From Medakamo hakoo (lineage: Eukaryota > Chlorophyta > Trebouxiophyceae > Coccomyxaceae), in NCBI GenBank assembly GCA_026636295.1, contig CP089463.1, forward strand, positions 186,001-250,000: a stretch of DNA of 64,000 nucleotides, given 5' to 3'. The position numbers were made by a program, and so were the translations under genes. This document shows positions 51,398 through 59,864 of this stretch, piece by piece; position 1 is the first letter of the stretch, and every line of letters starts with the position of its first letter. Below the pieces are notes generated by a model. The model saw nothing but the letters and a program-made list of their open reading frames with translations. It did no database searches and was not told the DNA's origin.

Positions 51398-52452
51398 CTA
51401 CCACGCCGCCGCCCCACAACCACCACCGCCCAACGCCCCAATCCGCGCGCGCAGACTCGCCATATCCGGTGGCGAAGCCGCAGCAGGCCCAGCGGCGGCA
51501 GCCGGCTTTTCTTCTTCCCCTGCTGGCGGCGGCGGCGGCGGGCGCGGCTCGACCTGCTGCTGCTGCTTCTCTAGCAGCGGCGGGCGGCGGAGCGGGCCGG
51601 ACGGTGCGGCTGCAGCAGCTCGCCCACCACCAGACAGCGACGGCGACACGATAGCGTCCGCCCACCACGGCGCCGCCGCCTCGTCCCGGCGCCGGCGCCG
51701 GGCCTCCGCGTCCAGGACGGTGCGCGCGGCGGATGGGAAGGGAGCAGGCGCGGCGCTGACACTCGCCGCCGCGGCGGCGGCGCCAGCCGCGCGAGCCGCG
51801 GCTTCAGCACGCTCTTCCGCGGCTTGTAGCCGCCACTCCAACTCAGCCGCCCGTTCCCGGGCCGCGCCCAGGGCGGCTTGGAGCTCTAGGACGGAGGGCA
51901 GGGCGGCGGGCGGGGGTGGGGGTGGCAGGGGCAGGGGTGGGTTGGTGGTGGTCGTCGTCGTGGTCGCCGGCAGCGCCAGGCTGCCAGCCCGGCTGGTGGA
52001 GGGCGCACCAGTCCTGCCGCCAGCGCCCACGACCACCCGTCCACCCGGCCCACCGACCGGCGGCCGGCGGTCGAACGGCGGTGGGAGTGTCCCCGCCGCC
52101 AGCGCACCATCCAGCGCGCGCGCCGTCTCATTGCGCGTCCGCTTCCAAGCCAACGCAGGAGCAGGTTCAGCTAAATGAGCCGCCCAGGCACTGACCATGG
52201 CTTTGGCCGTGCGGGACAGGAGCGGCAGGCGGCGGTGGAGGGAGGCGTGGAGCTGTGGAGTGTTTTTGAGGCGGGGGGTTCAGGGAGCGGCGAGCCCTTC
52301 GGGGACGGCGCCGTTCCCTCCTCCCGCCACCCTCCTTCTTTGCTTACCTTTACAAAGTCGTCGTCCAGGCGGGCAGCGGTGGCTGCGTCGGCCATGCGGG
52401 ACCGGTAGGACCGCAGGGCCGCGGCGTCGTCCAATTCCCGCGGCTGCGCCAT
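51398..52452 (-). CDS. Unknown Ala-rich coiled-coil protein
   Basis: Exons 52452-52348 and 52252-51398 (95-nt intron, donor GTAAGC, acceptor CTCCACAG, phase 0) give 319 residues. The N-terminal ~85 residues look folded and helical: 'LDDAAALRSYRSRMADAATAARLDDDFVK' then 'LHASLHRRLPLLSRTAKAMVSAW' and 'ALAWKRTRNETARALDGALA'. A Pro/Thr-rich linker is followed by a coiled coil 'LELQAALGAARERAAELEWRL' with heptads, then a low-complexity tail with QQQQ and Pro runs. I do not recognise it; small helical adaptor or microtubule/vesicle subunits have similar make-up, but nothing specific is seen. It lies downstream of CIAO1's divergent promoter and is followed 278 bp later by EHD on the same strand. Confidence 0.65.
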
Positions 52453-52735
52453 AGCGGGAGAGACGCTCGTCACGAGCGTGTGGACGAGGCACGAGGGCAG
52501 GCTGCGAGCCACGCGCGAAGACGGGGCGATGTGCGCGTGCACGTGCGACAAGGCAGGCGGGGGCAAGGCAAGGCAGGCAAGGCCGGGCGGGCCAAAATAT
52601 TTATTTTGGCAGCGACGCCGCGTCTGTCGACGCGCGCCAAAGCAAGTCCTGCGGGCAGAGGCGCGTTCGGGGCTCGGGCGGGGACGGCGCGCCGAGACAG
52701 AACGCGCGGGGCTTTTTTTTTCACGCACACGCCCC
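52453..52735. promoter_or_regulatory. Shared 283-bp 5' region, coiled-coil protein / CIAO1, with AT-rich palindrome
   Basis: Divergent region with GGCAA-type short repeats (52558-52582) and a perfect inverted repeat at 52591-52610, the most AT-rich patch nearby, placed near the middle. Confidence 0.5.
52591..52610. repeat. Perfect inverted repeat, 9-bp arms (GCCAAAATA), 2-nt spacer
   Basis: Left arm GCCAAAATA (52591-52599), spacer TT, right arm TATTTTGGC (52602-52610). The inner CC(A/T-rich)GG layout resembles an extended CArG-like or symmetrical TATA element. Confidence 0.9.
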
Positions 52736-53964
52736 ATGCCTCACCCCCGCCTGGTCGAAGTCGCAGCCCTCGAAGGCCACGACGGCCGGGTGTGGGGCGT
52801 GGCCTGGTCGCCCGACGGTGAGTGAGAGAGGCGCCGCGGGGGATGAACAATGTGCAACCCGCGCGTCCGGACTCTCCCTCATCCATTCCCATGACGCCCA
52901 TCCCAGGCTCCACCCTCGCCTCCTGCGGCGCCGACCGCACCGTCCGCCTGTGGACACGAGGCAGTGGGAGGGACTGGGCGTGTGCCGCGACTCTGGACGG
53001 CCCGGCCTCACGCGCCGTGCGCTGCCTCGCCTGGTCGCCGTGCGGGTCGCGCCTGGCCGCCGCGTCGTTCGACGCGACGACCGTCGTCTGGGAGCGGGAG
53101 GGCCCGGCGCCCGCGTCCTCCTGGGTCGCGGCCGCCGTCTTGCAAGGCCACGAGTCCGAGGTCAAGGGCGCGGCCTGGTCGCCCAGCGGGTCGCACCTGG
53201 CCACGTGCGCGCGCGACAAGAGCGTCTGGGTGTGGGAGGCCGTGCCGGACGGCGGGGGCGGGACGGAGTACGAGTGCGCGGACGTCAAGCAGGGCCACAC
53301 CGCGGATGTGAAGGCGGTGGCCTGGCACCCGGCGCCCGAGGCCGTCACCGGCTGTGCGGCGCCCGGCGGCGGGGTGCTCGTCTCTGCGTCGTACGACGAG
53401 ACGCTGCGCGTGTGGGCCGACGCGGGCGACGAGTGGGTGTGCGCGCAGGTGTTGGGAGTGGGGGACGGCGGGCATGCGGGCACGGTCTGGTGCCTGAGCT
53501 TTGAGGGTGGCGGGCACGCGGGCGGCGGCCGCCCCCCGCCCCGCCTGGCCAGCGGGGGCGGCGATGGGAGCGTCCGCGTGTGGGCGTGCCCGCCCCGGCC
53601 GGCCGGCGCGGCGCCGGACGACGACTTTGCCTGGCGCGTGTCCCAAGCCCTGGACGGCGCGCACGGCGACCGGCCTGTGTATGCTGTGGCGTGGGCGCCG
53701 CCCGCCGGGGCCGGGCGCGCCCGCCTCGCGAGCGCGGGCGGCGACGACGCGCTCCGCCTGTGGGAGGAGGGCGGCGGCGGCGACGGCGGCGGCGGCGGCG
53801 GCGGCGGCGCCCTGGTCCAGGTCGCGTCCGCGTCCTCCACCCCGCCGTCAGAGATCAATGGTCTGGCCTGGTGTCCGGCGGGGCCGGAGGGCGGGAGGTT
53901 GCTGGCGACGGCGGGCGACGATGGCGTGGTGCGCGTGTGGGCGGTGGTCGAGGCGGGCGGGTGA
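52736..53964 (+). CDS. CIAO1: Cytosolic iron-sulfur assembly WD40 protein CIAO1/Cia1
   Basis: Exons 52736-52817 and 52907-53964 (89-nt intron, phase 1) give 379 residues. Seven WD40 blades are visible: 'LEGHDGRVWGVAWSPDG', 'CGADRTVRLW', 'AVRCLAWSPCGSRLAAASFDATTVVWE', 'LQGHESEVKGAAWSPSGSHLATCARDKSVWVWE', 'KQGHTADVKAVAWHP', 'VSASYDETLRVWADAGDEWVCAQ', and 'EINGLAWCP...LATAGDDGVVRVW'. The blade 3-4 sequence 'GHESEVKGAAWSPSG' is strongly CIAO1-like. Cia1 docks the MMS19-CIAO2B targeting complex that delivers Fe-S clusters to nuclear and cytosolic enzymes. A Gly-rich insert lies in the sixth blade. It is head-to-head with the unknown coiled-coil gene. Confidence 0.92.
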
Positions 53965-54095
53965 CGGGGGGCCTGGCGCGGAGGCTGCGTGGGCGGAGGC
54001 TGTGTGTGTGGGCGCGCGGGTGGAGGGAGGAGTAGCACGAAGGACCAGGACACGTTTTTGCTGTTGCACGGGTTGTGGGGGACGCAGCGCTCCAG

Positions 54096-55274
54096 TCACG
54101 CTGCTGCTGCTGTGTAGTTGCGGCCGGCCCGCACCCAGACCAGGCGGGCGCCGCCCCTGAAGCCGGGCACGGCCGCGACGCCGCCGTCGCTGTCCTCGCC
54201 GAGGTCGTCGTCTAAAAGCTCGCACGGCGGCGGCGCCGCCGCGCCTCCTTCACGCCCCCGCTCCCGCCCACCGGGCACGCACACCACCAGCCCGGTCAGC
54301 CACCCGCCGTCCACCGCGCCCGTGTCCAAGCCTGTGGCGCCGGGCGCGAGTTGCAGGCCCCTCAAGTGGTCGTGACCGAACAAAATGTGCGGTGGCGCGG
54401 TCCACCGCGGCGCCCACGGCACGGCGCCGGGCGCCGACCGGGCGCACGTCTCATTGAGGCCCGGCGATGCTGGCTGGCCGTGGCGGCGCGGGCGGGCGGG
54501 CGGGGCGCCACTGCCCACGCCACACTCCTCCACCGCTTCCCAGCCGCCACCGGCAGCACCAGACGGGCGGACGCCGCGCATGGTGTACAGGTCGCCCAGG
54601 CGCTGGCGTTCCAGGGGCACGCCGGGCACGGCGCCCGCGTGGACGACGGCCAGGCCCACGGCCGGCAGGGAGAGGGAAAAGGGCAGGGCGGCCAGCGACG
54701 CCACGTGCGCGGCCGTGAGGTTGGCCACCCACGCCAGGTCGGGCGGCGGGCGGGCGCGCCGCTCGGCCCACGCCTCCGCCGCCGCCAGGGCCGCGTCGTC
54801 GTGGTTGCCGCGCACGGCGTGCACCCCCGCCCGGGCCAGCACGTCCAGGACGCCGGCCGAGTCCGGGCCTTTGGCCACCAGGTCGCCGGCGAGGACGAGC
54901 GTGTCGGACCCCGCGCCCGGCACGACCCGCGCGCGGTGCAGCAGGGCGGTCAGCTCCTGCGTGCAGCCGTGGACGTCTCCCGTGATGAGCACGCGCGACC
55001 CGGGGGTCAGACCGCGCAGGACGGCGTGCGTGGTGGGCGGGAGGAGGGGCCCCGCCGCGTCGAGGAGGGCGAGGTACGCGGCCGAGGCGCGGGGCGGGGG
55101 GGAGGCCGGCCAGGCGCGGCGAGCGGCGCACAGCCCGCTCCCGCCGATGACGAGCGCCAAGGCCAGACCCGAGAGCGTTGCTGCTGCACAGGCGACGCCG
55201 CACAGGAGCCAGCGGACTCGGCGCGCGGTCCCGGAGCCGCTGGGTCCTCCCAGCAAGGGCGCGGCGGCGTCCAT
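54096..55274 (-). CDS. ApaH-like metallophosphoesterase with N-terminal membrane anchor
   Basis: Single exon, 392 residues from MDAAAPLLGGPSGSG (ATG 55274). A hydrophobic segment at about residues 20-45 ('WLLCGVACAAATLSGLALALV') is a probable signal anchor. The calcineurin-type motifs follow in order: 'LITGDVHGC' (GDxHG), 'LVLAGDLVAKGPDS' (GDxVxxG), 'AVRGNHDDA' (GNH), 'LAVVHAGAVPG' (HAG) and 'ILFGHDH' (GH). This set and spacing fit ApaH-like/Shewanella-like PPP-related phosphatases, which cleave dinucleoside polyphosphates, mRNA caps or phosphoproteins in different lineages. With an anchor it would act in the secretory system or at an organelle membrane (inference). The C-terminal extension is acidic. 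It is 98 bp head-to-head from a small unknown gene. Confidence 0.85.
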   Translation of the reverse strand: MDAAAPLLGGPSGSGTARRVRWLLCGVACAAATLSGLALALVIGGSGLCAARRAWPASPPPRASAAYLALLDAAGPLLPPTTHAVLRGLTPGSRVLITGDVHGCTQELTALLHRARVVPGAGSDTLVLAGDLVAKGPDSAGVLDVLARAGVHAVRGNHDDAALAAAEAWAERRARPPPDLAWVANLTAAHVASLAALPFSLSLPAVGLAVVHAGAVPGVPLERQRLGDLYTMRGVRPSGAAGGGWEAVEECGVGSGAPPARPRRHGQPASPGLNETCARSAPGAVPWAPRWTAPPHILFGHDHLRGLQLAPGATGLDTGAVDGGWLTGLVVCVPGGRERGREGGAAAPPPCELLDDDLGEDSDGGVAAVPGFRGGARLVWVRAGRNYTAAAA

Positions 55275-55372
55275 TATTTTTTTCTGGTTGAGAAAAAAAA
55301 TCGTCGAATGCTCCCACAGTCCTGTTTCTCTTTTTCTTCGTCGTGCAGTCGCGCAGGGTGTGTCAACACTCG

Positions 55373-55911
55373 ATGCCCTTCCAGCTCCTGCAGCCGGGAC
55401 CACGTGCGTTTGTTGAGCGGAGGCCCGGCGGGCGGCGGAGCGACCTGCGCCCCTCCTTCCTCGGCCTCCCGCCCCATCCAACTTCCACCCCTCCGCCGCT
55501 CGCCCGCCCCATCCAACCTCCGCCCCCTCCTCCATCCCCGTCACGCCCCACCACCACCCGCCCACCCGCCCACACACAACAGGCCCGCCCGACGAGCCGT
55601 CCCCCTCCTCAGACCTCCTAGCCTTTTTCAACGTGCGCCGCTTGCACGGCTTCGCGACGACCGCGCCGCGGACGGACTACACCAAAGGACTGAAGACGGA
55701 CGCCACGCTTTACAGTGGGCCGGACACGGCGCTCGCCCCGCTGGCCGCCGCCAAGGCGGACTTGGGACCCCACGCACCGGGGGCTGCGGCGGCGCCGTCT
55801 GGAAGCCTGGACAAAGCGGCGCTGGCCGCGGCGTTGGGTGGCCTGGCCCGGGGCGGGGGCGCGAGGTTGACCGAGGCCGACAAAGGGACGGTGGTGAGTG
55901 AGGGGTTGTAG
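55373..55911 (+). CDS. Small unknown protein, possibly incomplete 3' end
   Basis: A 31-nt exon 1 (55373-55403, MPFQLLQPGP, donor GTGCGT) joins exon 2 (55583-55911) in phase 1 to give 119 residues. The most gene-like part is 'LLAFFNVRRLHGFATTAPRTDYTKGLKTDATLYSG'; the rest is Ala/Gly-rich. I do not recognise the family. A perfect donor-like GTGAGT overlaps the last five codons (55893-55898), so the real protein may splice onward instead of stopping at 55911. Only 98 bp separate it from the divergent phosphatase. Confidence 0.5.
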
Positions 55912-56134
55912 CCACATTGCCGGTAGCTTGCATAGCGTGCATAGCGTGCGTTTGTCCATGGCTGGGGGTCTGGGAAGTGGTCAGCAGCGACGGGCCACGT
56001 CGACGAGGCCGGGCGGGCCGAGAAGGGGAGAGGGGAGGCCGGGTCGCCTTCAGTTCAGAGTCCGCGCCCCGCGCGCTCGTTCAAAGCAACACGGCCGGGG
56101 ACGAGCGCACACGCGCCCTCTGGCCCCACTCGCC

Positions 56135-57985
56135 ATGCACGCCGGCAGGAAACGACGCCGTCCGCGCGCCGCCCGGCTGCGGGCGGGCGTCGTCACGCTC
56201 GCCCTCCTGCTCGTGGCCGGCGCCGCGTTTTTCGTGCTGCCGACGCACGCCCGCGCCGATGCGTCGACGGCGGCGGCGGCGACCGGCGCGTCCAACGACC
56301 TGCCGCCGGCGAAAGGATCGGGTGTAGCCGGTGCCGGCTTGGCGGGCGGTCCACCGTCCCCGCCAGCCACCTCGTCCGCACCCGCGGAACTGGACGCGAA
56401 GACGCTGGCGCCCGCGCTCTCGGCCCTCCCTGCCACGCAACCCGTCCTGCTCGAGTTTTACGCGCACTGGTGCCCGACGTGCCGCCGTTTCCAGCCCGAG
56501 TATGAGGCGGCGGCGGCAGGGCTGGCTGGCGGCGGCGGGCCGGCCGTGTTTGTGGCCCGGCTGGACTGCGCGAATGACGTGAGTTTTGGTGGGAGGCATT
56601 GGAAACGCGCGCGCAGGTGCGCGCCCGCCCGCCACGCGCCCCTGGGACACCTGGCCGCCTCATCACGACGACCCGCCCCCACTTCACAGGCCAAAATTTG
56701 CGCGACTTACGGCGTCCAGCGCTTCCCGACCATGGTCCTAGGCCCAGCGGCGGACGTGGTGGCGGGCGCGCGCGATAAGTGGAGCATCTATGACGGCGGC
56801 CTGACGGGCGCGGCGGTCGAAGCGTGGGCCCGGGCCAAAGCCGCAGCGCTGGCGGCTGGGGCTGGCGAAGGGACCGGTGCTGCTGCTGCTGCTGCGGACG
56901 TGCAGCGCCAGCACGCGGCGACGACGGCCGCAGCAACCACCACCACCACCTCCCCCAGCGCGTCAAAAACCGCCCAGCCTGCCGCGCTCCCCGCCGCGGC
57001 CGTCGACGTCGCGGACATCACCAAAGCGACGGCGCTGGCCTTCCAGTACGCCCTCCAAGCCGAGGCGGTCCATGGGGAGCCGGGCGCCCGGGACGCGTTT
57101 GTGTCCTGGACGGCGCTCGTCGCGTCGGCCCACCCCGTCGAGGCCTGCCGCACGGGCGCGGCCGCGCTCGCCGCGTCCCTGCCCAAGGCCTGGCCGCCGC
57201 CGCCGCCCGCGCCCGGCTCCCTGGCGCCGCCGCCCAAACCGGACGTGCAAGCCCTCCTGGCCATCCCCGTGTGCGGGCCGCCGTCGTCTTTGCCGTCCAG
57301 CTGGGGCGCGTGCGCGCCGTCGGCCGCCGTGACGGGAGGCACGGCTGCGGGCGCGGCGCGCGCGACCGGCAGGGGGTACACCTGCGGCCTGTGGCAGACG
57401 TTCCACGCCCTGGCGGCGGGCTTGCCCGACGCCACCGCCGGAGGCAAGGCCTGGATGGACGGCGTGCGCGGCTACGTCCGCCACTTTTTCCAGTGCTCCG
57501 AGTGCGCAGCCCACTTTTCGGACATGGCGACCGGGTCCGACGCCGTGGGCGTGGCAACCCGCGCCGACGCCGTCCTGTGGGCGTGGGCCGCCCACAACAG
57601 GGTCAACGCGCGCCTGGCGGGCACGGAAGCGGCCACGCCGGGCGACGGCGACCCGGCCCACCCGAAGGTGCAGTGGCCGCCGCGGGCGGTGTGTCCGGCG
57701 TGCGCCGCGCCGGTGCCCGGGCGCGACGGCAGCCCGCAGTGGGATGAGGGCGCCGTCCTGCGCTTCTTGTTGCAGTGGTACCGCGCGCCTGCGGCCACGC
57801 TGCGGGCGGCGGGCGTGGCGGCCGCGCCCCGTCGCGCGTTGGGCGGGCCCGCCGAACACGCGGCGAGCGGCGAGGGCTCCCGCCCGCTCCTGGCCGTGGC
57901 GGTGGTGGGGTTGGTGGTCGCGGCCGTGGTGGCGGCGACCCGGCCGCCGCCGGTCAGGCGGGGAGCTAAAGCCGCGGTGTGTTGA
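56135..57985 (+). CDS. Quiescin-sulfhydryl oxidase (QSOX)
   Basis: Exons 56135-56578 and 56690-57985 (111-nt intron inside the thioredoxin domain, phase 0) give 579 residues. MHAGRKRRRPRAARL is followed by a hydrophobic signal anchor (about residues 20-38). The thioredoxin domain has 'LLEFYAHWCPTCRRFQPEY' (CxxC about residue 112) and 'GVQRFPTMVLG'. A linker/helix-rich part precedes the Erv/ALR domain: 'YTCGLWQTFHALAAGL', 'FFQCSECAAHF' (redox CxxC about 416), 'AWAAHNRVNARLAG', and structural 'VCPACAAP'. A C-terminal membrane helix ('LLAVAVVGLVVAAVVAA') and short basic tail complete it. QSOX makes disulfides in the secretory pathway using O2 and FAD. Confidence 0.93.
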   Translation: MHAGRKRRRPRAARLRAGVVTLALLLVAGAAFFVLPTHARADASTAAAATGASNDLPPAKGSGVAGAGLAGGPPSPPATSSAPAELDAKTLAPALSALPATQPVLLEFYAHWCPTCRRFQPEYEAAAAGLAGGGGPAVFVARLDCANDVSFGGRHWKRARRCAPARHAPLGHLAASSRRPAPTSQAKICATYGVQRFPTMVLGPAADVVAGARDKWSIYDGGLTGAAVEAWARAKAAALAAGAGEGTGAAAAAADVQRQHAATTAAATTTTTSPSASKTAQPAALPAAAVDVADITKATALAFQYALQAEAVHGEPGARDAFVSWTALVASAHPVEACRTGAAALAASLPKAWPPPPPAPGSLAPPPKPDVQALLAIPVCGPPSSLPSSWGACAPSAAVTGGTAAGAARATGRGYTCGLWQTFHALAAGLPDATAGGKAWMDGVRGYVRHFFQCSECAAHFSDMATGSDAVGVATRADAVLWAWAAHNRVNARLAGTEAATPGDGDPAHPKVQWPPRAVCPACAAPVPGRDGSPQWDEGAVLRFLLQWYRAPAATLRAAGVAAAPRRALGGPAEHAASGEGSRPLLAVAVVGLVVAAVVAATRPPPVRRGAKAAVC

Positions 57986-58143
57986 TTGGTGGACGTGTGT
58001 GTGAGCGTGCGCGGTGGGGCGTGGGGTGTAGCAACAAACACAAACGGAACGCACTGTCCCTTTTGCCTCCATTTTTTTTTCCATGTTGCACACCCTCATT
58101 CCCCCTCCCCCTGCTGCCCTCCCTCCACGCCCGCCCGACCAAC

Positions 58144-59176
58144 ATGGCTCCATCCTTCGTCCGCGTCGTCGTCCGCTTCCGCCCCTTGACGCCCACAGAA
58201 GCCGCGGCCGGCCCGTGTTGTGCGCGCCCTGCCGAGGGCGAATCCGCGGCGGTCGCGTTTGGCGGTTGCGACAGTCCCACGCCCGCCGACGCGCCGCGCC
58301 TCCCCTCCGCCACCTTCCCCTTTGACGCCGTCCTGGGCGATGGCAGCTCTCAAGCCGACGCTTTTGCGCAAGTGGCTGAAGTCGTCGACGGCGTGCTGGC
58401 TGGGCGGAGCGGGTCCATCATCGCGTACGGTGCGTTGGCAAAAAAAAATTGAAGGCGCGGCCGGGACTGGAAAGAAGAGGGCAGGCGACTGCCCCCCCCC
58501 TCGCATCCCGCCTCACGCCCACCCTCGGCACCCACCCCGCCCACACCTCCCAGGCCCCACGGGCTCCGGCAAGACGCACACCCTGTTTGGCAGCGACGGC
58601 CCGGGTGGCGAAGGCATTGTGAGCCGTGCCATCGCGCGGCTGGGCGCAGGCCTGTCAAAAAAAGCGGCCGCTGCCGCGACGTCCCCCCACCTGGCCCCGC
58701 CCACGCCCGGCGCCACCGTCTCCACGTCGTCGCCGCCCGCCGTCACTGTGTCCGTCCTGGAAGTCTACTGCGAGAAAATCCGGTGCCTGCTCAGCCCGCC
58801 GGGCTCGCCCGAAGTCTCTCTGGTTTCCAGCGCGTCGGCCGACGGGTCCCCCACCCTGGCCGGCGCCGCGTCCGTCCCCGCCACCTCGGCCGCCGCCGTG
58901 CGCGCCCTCGTCGCCACGGGCATGGCCGCCCGGGCCGTGGGTTCGACGGCCGCCAATGCCCAGTCGTCCCGGTCGCACTGCCTCGTCGTCGTGACGGTGG
59001 CGTCGTCTGCTGGCGGGGACGGCCTCCCCCGCACCGCCCGCCTCGTCCTCGCGGACTTGGCCGGGAGTGAGCGCGCCGGCAAGGCGGGCACGGCTCCAGG
59101 CACCGCCGCCTTTGAAGAAGGCCGCTTGATCAACCAGTCGCTGAGCGCGCTGGGCAACGTGATTGCGGCCCTGGCG

Positions 59177-59218
<42 letters not shown>

Positions 59219-59743
59219 GACGGCACACCAGCCGCGCACCAGCACGTCCCTTACCGCGCGTCCAAGCTCACCCGCCTGCTCCAGGGCGCGGTCGGTGGGA
59301 CCGCCGTCACGACGTTCTTGGTGTGCGCGTCCGGCGCCGCGTCCGACGCCGGCCAAACCCTGGCCGCCCTGCGTTTCGGGGCCCGGGCGCGCGGCGTGGC
59401 CGCGGGCGTGATGACGGACGTGGAGAGCAGCCTGCCGCCGCGCGGCGGCACCAAAGCCGACGTCTCCCTGGTTTTAGCGGCGGCCAAGAAAGCGGCGGCG
59501 GACGCGGAGGCGGCCCGGGCGGGCGAAGCGCGGGCGACCGCGGCGCTGGAGGTCGAACGAGCGGTCGTCGCCGCGTGGAAGAAGCGGGTGGGCGGGTGGC
59601 TGGTGAGCGGTGCCGTGGCTGCTGTCGCCGTCGTCGCCGTGGTGCTACTGTCGGCGTCCGATCCTGTGATGCGCACGCAAGGCGCGGTCGTGGCTGTCCT
59701 GTTTTGTGTGGGCTGGGGTGTCGGCGCGCTGGCGGGGCGGTGA
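58144..59743 (+). CDS. Kinesin motor protein with C-terminal membrane segments
   Basis: Exons 58144-58429 and 58554-59743 (124-nt intron, phase 1, just before the P-loop) give 491 residues. The N-terminal motor starts 'FVRVVVRFRPLTPTE'. P-loop 'YGPTGSGKTHTLFG' lies at about residue 95, 'VSVLEVYCEKIRCLL' follows, then switch I 'NAQSSRSH' (about 230), switch II 'LADLAGSERAGK' (about 262), 'INQSLSALGNVIAAL' and 'VPYRASKLTRLLQ'. A Gly run interrupts loop 12. After a short coiled coil (about 400-435), two hydrophobic helices, 'WLVSGAVAAVAVVAVVLLSA' and 'GAVVAVLFCVGWGVGALAG', end the protein. Motor chemistry looks intact. The membrane tail is unusual for kinesins and suggests direct attachment to an organelle or vesicle. 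Subfamily not assigned. Confidence 0.92.
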
Positions 59744-59864
59744 GTGAGGTGAGCGTGGTGGGATGGGTGGGGGGTGGATGTGGATGTCGGCAACAGACGT
59801 GCAAAAAGAACGAGAGAGCGCGGGGCCTGTCTCTCACACGAGCCCGTCCGACACGCGTGCGTCC

